A stretch of DNA of 64,000 bases from JBDTDV01 sp039922875 (lineage in GTDB: Bacteria > Actinomycetota > Actinomycetes > Actinomycetales > Microbacteriaceae). Below the pieces are notes generated by a model, which worked only from the letters and a program-made list of their open reading frames with translations, was not told where the DNA came from and did no database searches. How positions within the stretch are numbered: the stretch's first letter is position 1; each line of letters opens with the position of its first letter. The stretch spans positions 1 through 64,000 of the forward strand of contig JBDTDV010000061.1 in assembly GCA_039922875.1 (NCBI GenBank), read 5' to 3'. This document shows positions 20,456 to 28,348 of the stretch, one piece after another. The position numbers and the translations under genes were made by a program.

Positions 20456-21161
20456 GTGCACTGATGAACGCGGTCAGTTTGGCGGTGTCGGTAATATCGC
20501 CCTGATACTGTCGGCCGTTGACCAGGATCGTCGGGGTCGCCTTGATCGCGTTGATTTCGGCGCCTTCGATCGGACCCTTCAGCGCCCGTTGGGTCCAGAC
20601 CCTGGCCCAGTCGTTATAGGTCCCAGCTGTCACACAATCGGTGATATCGGTTCCGCCGAGATCGTGGGCGAGAGCGGCGAGCTGCGCGTCGGTGCGTCCC
20701 GAGGAGTTCTCCTCCGGCTGGTTCTGGAAGAGCTTCGCCAGGTAGTCCAGGGTGAGCGTCGGGTTCAGCGCGGCTTGGCAGACTAGCGCAGCGGAGGCTC
20801 GAGTGGAGTAGTTCGCGCCGTTCGAGGCTCGGTCGAGGAAGGTCATCGGGTGCACCCGCAGGGTGATGTCACCGGCGTCGACCATGGACTTGAGTTTTGC
20901 GCCGTTGGCCCGCTCGAACTCGCCACAGAATGGGCACATCGGGTCCAGATAGGTGTCGACGCGCGTTGTCGCGTTACCGATCGCGATGAAGCCCTTGTCA
21001 AAATTGACCGCACCTTGGGTGCCGGTCGGCAACGGGGCTGAGGATTCCGATCGACTGGTCGATGCATCCGACTGGTCGCTTCCGGCGCTGCACGCTGAGA
21101 CGCCAAGGGCGAGCGCGGCGGCGAAGGCGATCGCCACGCATCGGGCACCGAAGGCCTTCAC
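20451..21161 (-). CDS. DsbA/thioredoxin-fold lipoprotein
   Basis: A 236-residue exported protein. The signal peptide ends in the lipobox LGVSAC (Cys24), so it should be lipid-anchored outside the membrane. After a Ser-rich linker the DsbA-like thioredoxin fold has the redox motif CPFC (in LDPMCPFCGEFE, about residue 76) and the cis-proline loop ATPTILVNG near the C-terminus. It probably oxidises or reduces cysteines of secreted proteins. Its ATG is followed by an ATGA overlap with nusB, an unusual partner, and the pyr operon starts 100 bases downstream. Confidence 0.88.
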   Translation of the reverse strand: MKAFGARCVAIAFAAALALGVSACSAGSDQSDASTSRSESSAPLPTGTQGAVNFDKGFIAIGNATTRVDTYLDPMCPFCGEFERANGAKLKSMVDAGDITLRVHPMTFLDRASNGANYSTRASAALVCQAALNPTLTLDYLAKLFQNQPEENSSGRTDAQLAALAHDLGGTDITDCVTAGTYNDWARVWTQRALKGPIEGAEINAIKATPTILVNGRQYQGDITDTAKLTAFISAR

Positions 21162-21577
21162 GCGGACGCCTTTGTCGAGGCGATGGTGCCGAGCATCCCG
21201 TTGATGAATCCTGCCGAGTCCTCGGTCGACAGCACCGTGGCGGCTTCGACGGCCTCCGAGATCGCGACGGCGTCAGGCACCTCGTCGTTGAACAGCACTT
21301 CCCAGACCCCGATCCGAAGGATTGCACGGTCCACCAACGGCATTCTGGCCAGCGGCCAGCCCTGGGAATAGGTCTCGATGAGCTCGTCGATCTCGTCGCC
21401 GTGATCCTGCACGCCGTCCACGATTTCGCGGGCGTACAGCCACGACGCTTCCCTGGCAGGTTGGCTCGCCGCCCGCTCCGCCTCAGCCGCCAGCGATGCG
21501 GCGATGGAGATCTGGCGGACGTCGGCGGCGTAGAGCACGTCGAGGGCGCGTTTGCGGGCCTTGGTGCGGGCACTCAT
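21158..21577 (-). CDS. nusB: Transcription antitermination factor NusB
   Basis: NusB binds boxA RNA together with S10 in rRNA antitermination complexes. The 139 residues contain the N-terminal ARTKARKRALDVLYAADVR and the C-terminal helices (LARMPLVDRAILRIGVWEV, PDAVAISEAVEAA) of the all-helical NusB fold. It follows efp by 19 bases, the common efp-nusB order, and overlaps the DsbA-like gene. Confidence 0.97.
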   Translation of the reverse strand: MSARTKARKRALDVLYAADVRQISIAASLAAEAERAASQPAREASWLYAREIVDGVQDHGDEIDELIETYSQGWPLARMPLVDRAILRIGVWEVLFNDEVPDAVAISEAVEAATVLSTEDSAGFINGMLGTIASTKASA

Positions 21578-21596
21578 CAGCGGTTACGAACCTGAC

Positions 21597-22160
21597 TTAG
21601 TCGTTGACCCGGCCCAGATAGTCACCGGTACGGGTGTCCACCTTGACCTTTGTCCCGGTCTCTAGAAACAGTGGAACCTGGATCTGATAGCCGGTCTCGA
21701 CGGTGGCGTTCTTGGTGCCTCCGGTGGAACGGTCGCCCTGCAGGCCCGGCTCGGTGTAGGTGATCTCCAGGGTCACCGACGCCGGCAATTCCACATACAA
21801 CGGCTCGCCATCGTTCAGCGCAACCGTCGCGTTCTGCTGCTCCAGGAGGAAATTCGCGGAGTCCCCGACGACCGCCTGAGAAAGCGTGATCTGGTTGTAG
21901 TCCTCGGTATCCATGAAGACGAAGTCTGCGCCGTCCCGGTAAAGATACTGGAATTCCCGGCGGTCGACGTTGGCCGTGTCGATCTTGGCACCGGCGTTGT
22001 AGGTCCGCTCGACCACCTTGCCGGTGACCACATTCTTGATCTTGGTTCGGACGAATGCGCCGCCCTTGCCCGGCTTGACGTGCTGAAACTCCGTTACCGC
22101 CCACAACTGGCCGTCAAGCTTGAGAACGGTGCCGTTTCTGATGTCGTTGGTAGAAGCCAT
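21597..22160 (-). CDS. efp: Translation elongation factor P
   Basis: EF-P rescues ribosomes stalled on proline stretches. The 187 residues comprise the KOW-like domain I and two OB domains. The tip loop reads KPGKGGAF with Lys32 at the tip; no modification genes (epmA, epmB, ymfI) are nearby, and the PGKG loop is typical of actinobacterial EF-P, which is thought to work with unmodified lysine. It lies between aroQ and nusB, with 72 bases before it that may carry its promoter. Confidence 0.97.
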   Translation of the reverse strand: MASTNDIRNGTVLKLDGQLWAVTEFQHVKPGKGGAFVRTKIKNVVTGKVVERTYNAGAKIDTANVDRREFQYLYRDGADFVFMDTEDYNQITLSQAVVGDSANFLLEQQNATVALNDGEPLYVELPASVTLEITYTEPGLQGDRSTGGTKNATVETGYQIQVPLFLETGTKVKVDTRTGDYLGRVND

Positions 22161-22232
22161 GCGAGAGTGAATCCATTCGATTGTGAAGTGTCGCGGGCTT
22201 ATTCGCCCTCCACGAGTGTAGCCCTAGCGAAT

Positions 22233-22670
22233 TCAGGGCCGGTGTTGCAGGTAGCTGAGGGCGAGGCGGTACGAGTCGAATCCGAATCCCATGATGACGC
22301 CGGTGGCCACGCCGCTGATCACACTGGTGTGCCGGAAGTCTTCCCTGGCCTGCGGGTTGGACAGGTGCACCTCGATCAACGCGATGCCGGCCTGGGTGAC
22401 CATCGCCGCGGCATCCCGTAGCGCGTAGGAGTAGTGCGTGAATGCCGCCGGATTCACGATCACCGGGGTGCCGGTGTCGACCGCCTCGTGCAGCCAGCCG
22501 ATCAAGGTCGCCTCGTCGTCGCTTTGCCGCAGGTCGATCCGCACCTCGCCGGCGTCCTCCTGAAGGATCCGGCGCAGGTCGTCGAGGGTGCTCCAGCCGT
22601 ACACCTCCGGCTCGCGGACCCCGAGCCGACCGAGATTGGGTCCGTTCAGGACCAGCACGGTTGAATTCAC
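22233..22670 (-). CDS. aroQ: 3-dehydroquinate dehydratase, type II
   Basis: AroQ dehydrates 3-dehydroquinate in the shikimate pathway. The 145-residue type II enzyme begins VLVLNGPNLGRLGVREPEVY, containing the active-site Arg and Tyr of the flexible lid, and has the anhydroshikimate-binding segments EVHLSN and FRHTSVIS with the catalytic His. It starts nine bases after aroB. It is the last member of the shikimate cluster, before efp. Confidence 0.97.
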   Translation of the reverse strand: MNSTVLVLNGPNLGRLGVREPEVYGWSTLDDLRRILQEDAGEVRIDLRQSDDEATLIGWLHEAVDTGTPVIVNPAAFTHYSYALRDAAAMVTQAGIALIEVHLSNPQAREDFRHTSVISGVATGVIMGFGFDSYRLALSYLQHRP

Positions 22671-22679
22671 CCGACCAGC

Positions 22680-23786
22680 TTAGCGGCCATCCGAGCCGAT
22701 CTCCTGGTAGGCGGCGAACAGTAGCGTCGGTTCCGGCCCGGTGAGCACGGTGGGCTTGGCGGTGTCGTCCAGCACGATGAACCGCAGCATTCCGCCGCGG
22801 GTCTTCTTGTCCCGCTGCATGGTCTCCAGGAGCTTGTTCCATCGGCCGACCGGGTAGCTGACCGGCAGGCCAAGCGATCCCAGGATGCTGCGGTGCCGGT
22901 CGACGACCGCATCCGGCAGTGCGCCGGTGAGCCGGGCCAGTTCGGCTGCGTAGACCATTCCGATTGAAACCGCGGCGCCGTGTCGCCACTGGTAGCGCTC
23001 GAAGTGCTCGATGGCGTGGCCGAGGGTATGCCCATAGTTGAGGATCTCCCGCAGCCCGGCCTCTTTGAAGTCCTGACCGACCACCCTGGCCTTGACCTGG
23101 ATGGAAAGCTCGACCACGCGCCGGAACCGGTCGTTGAACGGGTCGGTGGTGGCCTCGAGGTCCGACTCGAGCAGGTCGAGGATCTCGGGCTCGGCGATGA
23201 AGCCGCACTTGACGATCTCGGCAAAGCCGCTGCGGATCTCGTTTTGGGGCAACGAGGACAGCGCGTTGAGGTCTGCGACGACGACCCGCGGCGCGTAGAA
23301 GGCGCCGACGAGATTCTTGCCCTCCGCGGTGTTGATCCCGGTTTTGCCGCCGACCGCCGCGTCGACCATGCCGAGCAAGGTGGTCGGCACTTGGATCAGC
23401 GGTACGCCGCGCAACCAGGTGGCGGCGACGAAACCGGCCAGGTCGGTGACGGAGCCGCCGCCGAAGCCGATCACGGCATCCGTCCGAGTAAAGTCGGCCT
23501 TGCCCATCACCTGCCAGCAGAATGCGGCGACCTCGACCCGTTTCGCGGCCTCTGCGTCTGGAACCTCGGCCAGCAGAACCTCGTAGTCGCCGACCAGGCT
23601 CTGACGGATCTCTTCCGCGCTGGTGGCGAGCGTCGGTGGGTGCACGATCAGAACCTTCCTGACGCCGGCGCCCAGGTGCTCGGCCAGATTCCGGCGCAGG
23701 TCCCTGCCGATCAGCACCGAATACGGGTTGGTGCCCTCGACGACGATTCGGGTGGTGCCCTCGCTTGCTGCTGCAGCGTCGCTCAT
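22680..23786 (-). CDS. aroB: 3-dehydroquinate synthase
   Basis: AroB converts DAHP to 3-dehydroquinate using NAD and a metal ion. The ATG at 23786 overlaps the aroK stop (ATGA) and gives 368 residues; a longer frame to 23921 translates only aroK antisense. Motifs GGGSVTDLAGFVAATW (NAD) and PTTLLGMVDAAVGGKTGIN (substrate loop) and the metal histidines in NYGHTLGHAIEHFERY are intact. Confidence 0.97.
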   Translation of the reverse strand: MSDAAAASEGTTRIVVEGTNPYSVLIGRDLRRNLAEHLGAGVRKVLIVHPPTLATSAEEIRQSLVGDYEVLLAEVPDAEAAKRVEVAAFCWQVMGKADFTRTDAVIGFGGGSVTDLAGFVAATWLRGVPLIQVPTTLLGMVDAAVGGKTGINTAEGKNLVGAFYAPRVVVADLNALSSLPQNEIRSGFAEIVKCGFIAEPEILDLLESDLEATTDPFNDRFRRVVELSIQVKARVVGQDFKEAGLREILNYGHTLGHAIEHFERYQWRHGAAVSIGMVYAAELARLTGALPDAVVDRHRSILGSLGLPVSYPVGRWNKLLETMQRDKKTRGGMLRFIVLDDTAKPTVLTGPEPTLLFAAYQEIGSDGR

Positions 23787-24307
23787 AGATCCATTCCTGT
23801 TGTTTTGATCCACTCGGCGATGTCTTCGACGAGTTTCGTCACCGGTCGTGTGGAAGAGTCCACGGTGTAGTCGGCCAGTTCGCGGTACAGCCCACTGCGG
23901 GCATCCACCAGCTGCTGCCATGATTGGATGCCGGTGATCAGCGGGCGCTTATGGTTGTCGATCCGGCGTGCCGCCGCCGCCGCCGAAATCGTGATCAGCA
24001 CGACCGGTGCCGCGGCCAGCTCACGGCGAGTCTCCGGGTCAAGGACGGCGCCGCCGCCCAGCGAGACAACCGCCCGCTTGGTCAACGCTTCGTGCACGGC
24101 GCCGCGCTCGAGGCGACGGAACTCGGCTTCCCCTGCGGTGTTGAAGATCTCGGCGATCGGCCCGTGCTCCGCGACGATCACGGCGTCCGTGTCGATGAAG
24201 GGCAGCTCGAGCCGGGTCGCCAACCGCCTGCCGACGCGGGATTTCCCCGCGGCGGGTGGCCCGATCAGCACCACTCTAGGAGCCACCGCTGGATTGTCTT
24301 GTGGCAT
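23783..24307 (-). CDS. aroK: Shikimate kinase
   Basis: AroK phosphorylates shikimate. The 174 residues contain Walker A GPPAAGKS (residues 16-23), the substrate motif FIDTDAVI, the glycine loop SLGGGAV and the lid RRIDNHKRPLI. Its ATG follows the aroC TGA directly, and its stop overlaps aroB. This is the standard aroC-aroK-aroB arrangement. Confidence 0.97.
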   Translation of the reverse strand: MPQDNPAVAPRVVLIGPPAAGKSRVGRRLATRLELPFIDTDAVIVAEHGPIAEIFNTAGEAEFRRLERGAVHEALTKRAVVSLGGGAVLDPETRRELAAAPVVLITISAAAAARRIDNHKRPLITGIQSWQQLVDARSGLYRELADYTVDSSTRPVTKLVEDIAEWIKTTGMDL

Positions 24308-25522
24308 TCAGGCCTGCACGGCACCGGAAACGGCGCCCGTCGTGGTCAGATTCTCCGGGATGTGGGCCAGATAGGACTGCAGGTTCCTGCGCGTTTCGCC
24401 GACCGAGTCGCCACCGAACTTCTCCAGCACGGCGTTGGCCAGAACCAACGCGACCATGGCCTCGGCCACGACTCCGGATGCCGGCACCGCGCAGACATCC
24501 GAGCGCTGGTGATGCGCCAACGCCGGCTCGTCGCTGACCACGTCGATGGTGCGCAGCGCGTGCGGAACGGTGGAAATCGGCTTCATCCCGGCACGCACCC
24601 GGAGCACTCCCCCGGTGCTCATACCGCCCTCGGTCCCGCCGGCTTTGTCTGTGGTCCGGGTGATCTCGCCGTCGATTCGGAATAACTCGTCGTGGGCCTT
24701 CGACCCTCGGCGGGTGGTGGTGAGAAACCCATCGCCGACCTCGACGCCCTTGATCGCCTGGATGCCCATCAGCGCCCCGGCCAGTTGGGCATCCAGCCGC
24801 CGGTCCCAGTGCACGTGCGAGCCGAGCCCGGGTGGCAGGCCGTAGGCCAGCACCTCCACCACCCCGCCGAGGGTGTCGCCGTCCTTGTGCGCGGCATCCA
24901 CCTCGGCCACCATCGCGGCGGATGTCTGCGGGTCGAAACAGCGCAACGGGTCGGCATCCAATAGGTCCACATCGGCGGGCGTCGGAAGCGGGCTGTCCTC
25001 CGGCACCCGGACCGGCCCGATTGCCAGGGTGTGGCTGACCAGGCTGATGCCCAGCTCGGCGAGGAAACCACGCACGACCGCGCCCAGGGCGACTCGCGCC
25101 GCCGTTTCGCGGGCGCTGGCCCGTTCCAGGATCGGCCGTGCCTCGTCGAAACCGTACTTCTGCATCCCGACCAGGTCGGCGTGTCCGGGCCGCGGTCTGG
25201 TCAGCGGTGCGCCGCGGCCGGTGACCAGCAGTGCGGGATCCACTGGCTCGGCGCTCATCACGGTGACCCATTTGGGCCATTCGGTGTTCCCGATCCGAAT
25301 CGAGATCGGGCTGCCGAGGCTGTTGCCGTGCCGAACGCCCGAGCTGAGGTGCAACTCGTCTTCCTCGAACTTCATCCGGGCCCCGCGTCCGTAGCCCAGC
25401 TTGCGCCGAGCGAGGTCGGCGCGAATCCCGTCCAGGCTGACCGGGACCCCTGCGGGGAGTCCTTCCAAGACGGCGATGAGTTCCGGACCGTGAGACTCTC
25501 CGGCTGTGAGCCAACGAAGCAT
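24308..25522 (-). CDS. aroC: Chorismate synthase
   Basis: AroC makes chorismate from EPSP, using reduced FMN. The ATG at 25522 (MLRWLTAGESHGPELIAV) gives 404 residues and lies two bases after the aroE TAA; the longer frame to 25738 is antisense to nothing conserved and is rejected. GESHG near the N-terminus, the flavin/substrate segment GRGARMKFEEDE, and KAGGTEGGMSTG around residue 295 identify it. Product chorismate feeds the TrpE encoded at the left edge of the window. Confidence 0.97.
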   Translation of the reverse strand: MLRWLTAGESHGPELIAVLEGLPAGVPVSLDGIRADLARRKLGYGRGARMKFEEDELHLSSGVRHGNSLGSPISIRIGNTEWPKWVTVMSAEPVDPALLVTGRGAPLTRPRPGHADLVGMQKYGFDEARPILERASARETAARVALGAVVRGFLAELGISLVSHTLAIGPVRVPEDSPLPTPADVDLLDADPLRCFDPQTSAAMVAEVDAAHKDGDTLGGVVEVLAYGLPPGLGSHVHWDRRLDAQLAGALMGIQAIKGVEVGDGFLTTTRRGSKAHDELFRIDGEITRTTDKAGGTEGGMSTGGVLRVRAGMKPISTVPHALRTIDVVSDEPALAHHQRSDVCAVPASGVVAEAMVALVLANAVLEKFGGDSVGETRRNLQSYLAHIPENLTTTGAVSGAVQA

Positions 25523-25524
25523 GG

Positions 25525-26442
25525 TTAAGATTCTGGCACAGGCCGGTGCCGCCCACTGTCCGCTTCCACGGCGCGACGCATCGCGTCGAAGACCCGGTCC
25601 TCGCCGGGTAGCCGGCGTAGCGGGTCGCCGCCGACGAAAATCCGCACCTGAGCCAGCGCCTGTTGTGCCAGCATGTCCAGACCGCTCACCGCGGTGCCAC
25701 CGGCATCGTTCCAGGCCCGGCACAGGGCGCTCGGCCACGGTTCGTATGCCACGTCGAGCAGGAGCGCGCGCTGCCTGGTCGTGGCCGGGAATAACACCGG
25801 GATGTCCACCGCTGCGGTGCCCGGCAGAGTACTGATCACCAGATCAGGGGCATCCGGCAGCGCGCCGAGCCCCGCCAGGGCGTGCAGGTGCAGGTCGACA
25901 TGCAGGGCTTCGCTCAGCGGAATCAGCCAGGCGGCCCGTTCGGGTGAGCGCACGCACACCGAGACCTGATTCGCACCGAGTTCGGCTGCGGCTGCCAGCG
26001 CGGAGGCCGCTGTGGCCCCACCGCCCAGGAGCTGCACGCGCCCGGCCCTGCGCAGACCCGCGTCACGTAGCGCGTACACGATGCCGGCGATATCGGTGTT
26101 GAATCCGAGGGCCGCGCCGGGTCGGCGGCCGGACCCGGGTTCGCCAGGGAAGAGCACCGTGTTGGCCGCCCCGGTCAGGGTGACGAGTTCGTCCTGACCC
26201 GTCAGCAACGGCAGGACCGCCTGCTTCAGCGGCATGGTCAGGGACAGACCACGCCACTGGGATCCGAGCGAACCGATGAAGGCGGCCAGCCGATCGGATC
26301 TGACGTCCACCGCCTCGTAACTCCAGGGCAGGCCGAGGGCCCGGTACGCGGCGTTGTGCAACGCCGGGGACCGCGAATGCCTGATCGGAGAGCCGAGGAC
26401 CGCCAGCCGCATCGGGCCAACGGTCGGCGCGGGGTCAACCAT
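25525..26442 (-). CDS. aroE: Shikimate 5-dehydrogenase
   Basis: AroE reduces 3-dehydroshikimate with NADPH. The 305 residues show the substrate-binding SPIRHSRSPALHNAAYRAL, the catalytic lysine in LTMPLKQAV, GFNTDIAG, and the NADP-binding glycine loop LGGGATAASAL. The ATG overlaps the mltG end by eight bases (ATGGTTGA). The C-terminus is about 20 residues longer than usual (DSGRHRPVPES), without clear function. Confidence 0.95.
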   Translation of the reverse strand: MVDPAPTVGPMRLAVLGSPIRHSRSPALHNAAYRALGLPWSYEAVDVRSDRLAAFIGSLGSQWRGLSLTMPLKQAVLPLLTGQDELVTLTGAANTVLFPGEPGSGRRPGAALGFNTDIAGIVYALRDAGLRRAGRVQLLGGGATAASALAAAAELGANQVSVCVRSPERAAWLIPLSEALHVDLHLHALAGLGALPDAPDLVISTLPGTAAVDIPVLFPATTRQRALLLDVAYEPWPSALCRAWNDAGGTAVSGLDMLAQQALAQVRIFVGGDPLRRLPGEDRVFDAMRRAVEADSGRHRPVPES

Positions 26443-27748
26443 TGCCGGGGTTATCTCGCAGCCACTGCTGCAGCTGCGCGACGGCGGCCTCGTGTTGTTG
26501 GAAGGTCTCGGAGAACACCGTTTGCCCGGTCTTCAGATTGACCGTGACGAAGTAGAGCCATGGGCCGTTCGCCGGATGCAGAGCGGCGTCGATGGCGAGA
26601 TCGCCGGGGTTGGAGATCGGCCCGATCGGCAGGCCGGGGTGGACGTAGGTGTTGTACGGGTTGGTCGCGTCGGCGCGCTCGGCATCGGTGGTGGTGGCCA
26701 CGCCAGTGTTGCCGGTCCAGTAGGTCACGGTCGCGTCGGATTGCAGATCCATCCCGATGGCCACACGGTTCAGGAACACCCTGGAGACTTTGTAATAGTC
26801 ATCGCGCAGCCCGGCTTCTTTTTGAATCAGAGCGGCGAGCACGACGGTGTGCCAGCGGTCGCTTGGAGCCACGCCAGCCTTGTCCAGTGCGGTGAACGAG
26901 CGATCGACCATCGTCTTCAATGCGTCGTGGGCGGAGGTGCCGGGAGTGAACGTGTACGTTGCCGGGAACAGGAATCCCTCCAGGCTGGTGGCCTGCGCAG
27001 GCAAACCGAAGGACGCCACGTCCTTGGCTGCGGCTTGAAGGTCTTGCTCCGGCAGTTTGGTCGCCCTGGCCACAATCGGCAATATGTCCTTCTCGATGGC
27101 GCCTTCGGGAATGACCGCCGTGGTTTCCAGCTTGTTCTTCGGGTCGAGCAGGGCGGTCAGTGCCGCCTTTCCGCTCATCTTCTTCGCCAGTCGGTAGGCG
27201 CCAGGCTGGAACACCGGGGCCGGGATCTTATCGACCAGGACACTGTAGAAAGCACTATAGGTCTTGACCACACCGTCCTTCTCAAGGGTTGTTGCGACAT
27301 CCGAGCCGGTATCGCCGTCTCGGATCACCACCGTGACCGACCCGGCGCCATTGCCGGGGTAGTCGGTGGGTACCGGGGCGGCGAACAGGGTAGCCAACTG
27401 CGGTTGGAAAATGAAATAGGCGCCGGCCACCATGCCGATCAAAAGCAGCACGGCGATCCCGACTCCCCAAAGGCTGCCGTGGTTGCGGCGTTTGCGATCC
27501 CGGCCGGGGTATTGGTCGTTGGACCACGCCAGCGGATTCTGCCGGCTGGCCCGGCGGGCGGCGTCCTCCCTGGCCTCGCGCCGAGTTCTCGGCTGTACCG
27601 AAAGCCGACCGGCGGGCGGCGCGGGATGCGGTGCCGAGGGGTCTGGAAAGAACACGCCGAGGGGATCATGGTCCTGGCCAGGAGTGGACTGGCCAGGAGT
27701 GGACTGGCCAGGCGAGTCCGGCCGGTCTTCTGGTGGCGGTCTCGTCAT
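26435..27748 (-). CDS. mltG: Endolytic transglycosylase MltG (YceG-like)
   Basis: MltG cuts nascent peptidoglycan strands at the outer face of the membrane. The 437 residues consist of a cytoplasmic N-terminal segment of about 105 residues rich in Pro/Arg, a membrane helix (GSLWGVGIAVLLLIGMVAG) and an external YceG domain. The catalytic glutamate is visible in LAALIQKEAGLRDDYY, followed by VSRVFLNRVAIGMDLQSDAT. The first 25 residues include the repeated SPGQSTPGQSTPGQ, encoded by a 15-base tandem repeat. The ATG overlaps the ruvX stop (ATGA). The ruvX-mltG-aroE order is common in actinobacteria. Confidence 0.95.
   Translation of the reverse strand: MTRPPPEDRPDSPGQSTPGQSTPGQDHDPLGVFFPDPSAPHPAPPAGRLSVQPRTRREAREDAARRASRQNPLAWSNDQYPGRDRKRRNHGSLWGVGIAVLLLIGMVAGAYFIFQPQLATLFAAPVPTDYPGNGAGSVTVVIRDGDTGSDVATTLEKDGVVKTYSAFYSVLVDKIPAPVFQPGAYRLAKKMSGKAALTALLDPKNKLETTAVIPEGAIEKDILPIVARATKLPEQDLQAAAKDVASFGLPAQATSLEGFLFPATYTFTPGTSAHDALKTMVDRSFTALDKAGVAPSDRWHTVVLAALIQKEAGLRDDYYKVSRVFLNRVAIGMDLQSDATVTYWTGNTGVATTTDAERADATNPYNTYVHPGLPIGPISNPGDLAIDAALHPANGPWLYFVTVNLKTGQTVFSETFQQHEAAVAQLQQWLRDNPGNG
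27676..27720 (-). repeat. Tandem repeat, 3 x 15 nt, in frame in the mltG 5' end
   Basis: Two identical 15-base units (27676-27690, 27691-27705) and one diverged unit (27706-27720) encode the pentapeptide S-T-P-G-Q in the cytoplasmic N-terminal segment of MltG. Confidence 0.85.
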
Positions 27749-28344
27749 GGCAAGCCTCCTTCCGGTCGGTCGGCCTCTGTTTGCCCAGTGTCTGTTTGCT
27801 CAGTGTCTGTTTGCTCGGCGTCTGTTTGCTCGGCGTCTGTTTGCCCAGTGTCTGTTTGCCCAGCGTCTGTTTGGTCGGCGAGCGCACTAAGACTGACTGG
27901 CTCGCCTGGGAGATGCCCCGATGAGCGCTCCATATCCAGGGCCTGCTGCAGAATTATGGTGGCCGCGACCTGGTCGATCACCTGACGGGTGGCCTTGACC
28001 GACTTCCCCGACGAGTGCACGGCGGCGTGCGCCGAGACCGTCGACAGTCGCTCGTCGAGCATCCGCACCGGTGTCGCCGTCGAAGCTGCCAGCGCCTTGG
28101 CGAATGCGATCGCATCCGTCGTGGACTTTGTGTGCGCACCGCTCAACGAGAGCGGCAGGCCGACGACGACTTCCATCGCCTCGAGGTCCGCCGCGATCTG
28201 GAGAATCCGGTCCAGATCGGCGCGACCGGCCGGGGTCCGCGGCACCGTCTCGACCGGTGTCGCCAGCAGGCCGTCGCGGTCGCTTCGGCTCACGCCGATG
28301 CGGACCGAGCCCACGTCGACACCAACCCGCACCCCGCGCCGCAT
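27745..28344 (-). CDS. ruvX: Holliday junction resolvase-like RuvX with repetitive C-terminal tail
   Basis: RuvX (YqgF) has an RNase H-like fold and acts in 16S rRNA maturation or junction processing. The core (residues 1 to about 155) has the catalytic Asp in VGVDVGSVRIGVS, LPLSLSGAHTKST, the acidic MLDERLST, and VIDQVAATIILQQAL. The remaining 44 residues are an extension made of seven five-residue units (QTDAG, QTDTG, QTDAE and so on), absent from normal RuvX. The tail is acidic and polar and is encoded by a 15-base tandem array. The gene lies four bases after alaS. Confidence 0.93.
   Translation of the reverse strand: MRRGVRVGVDVGSVRIGVSRSDRDGLLATPVETVPRTPAGRADLDRILQIAADLEAMEVVVGLPLSLSGAHTKSTTDAIAFAKALAASTATPVRMLDERLSTVSAHAAVHSSGKSVKATRQVIDQVAATIILQQALDMERSSGHLPGEPVSLSALADQTDAGQTDTGQTDAEQTDAEQTDTEQTDTGQTEADRPEGGLP
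27776..27880 (-). repeat. Tandem repeat, 7 x 15 nt, in frame in the ruvX 3' end
   Basis: Seven consecutive 15-base units of the form TCTGTTTGCYCRGYG (plus-strand reading) differ mainly at two or three positions. They encode the Q-T-D/E-[AT]-[GE] repeats of the RuvX tail and end 31 bases before the stop codon. Confidence 0.95.
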
Positions 28345-28348
28345 CCGC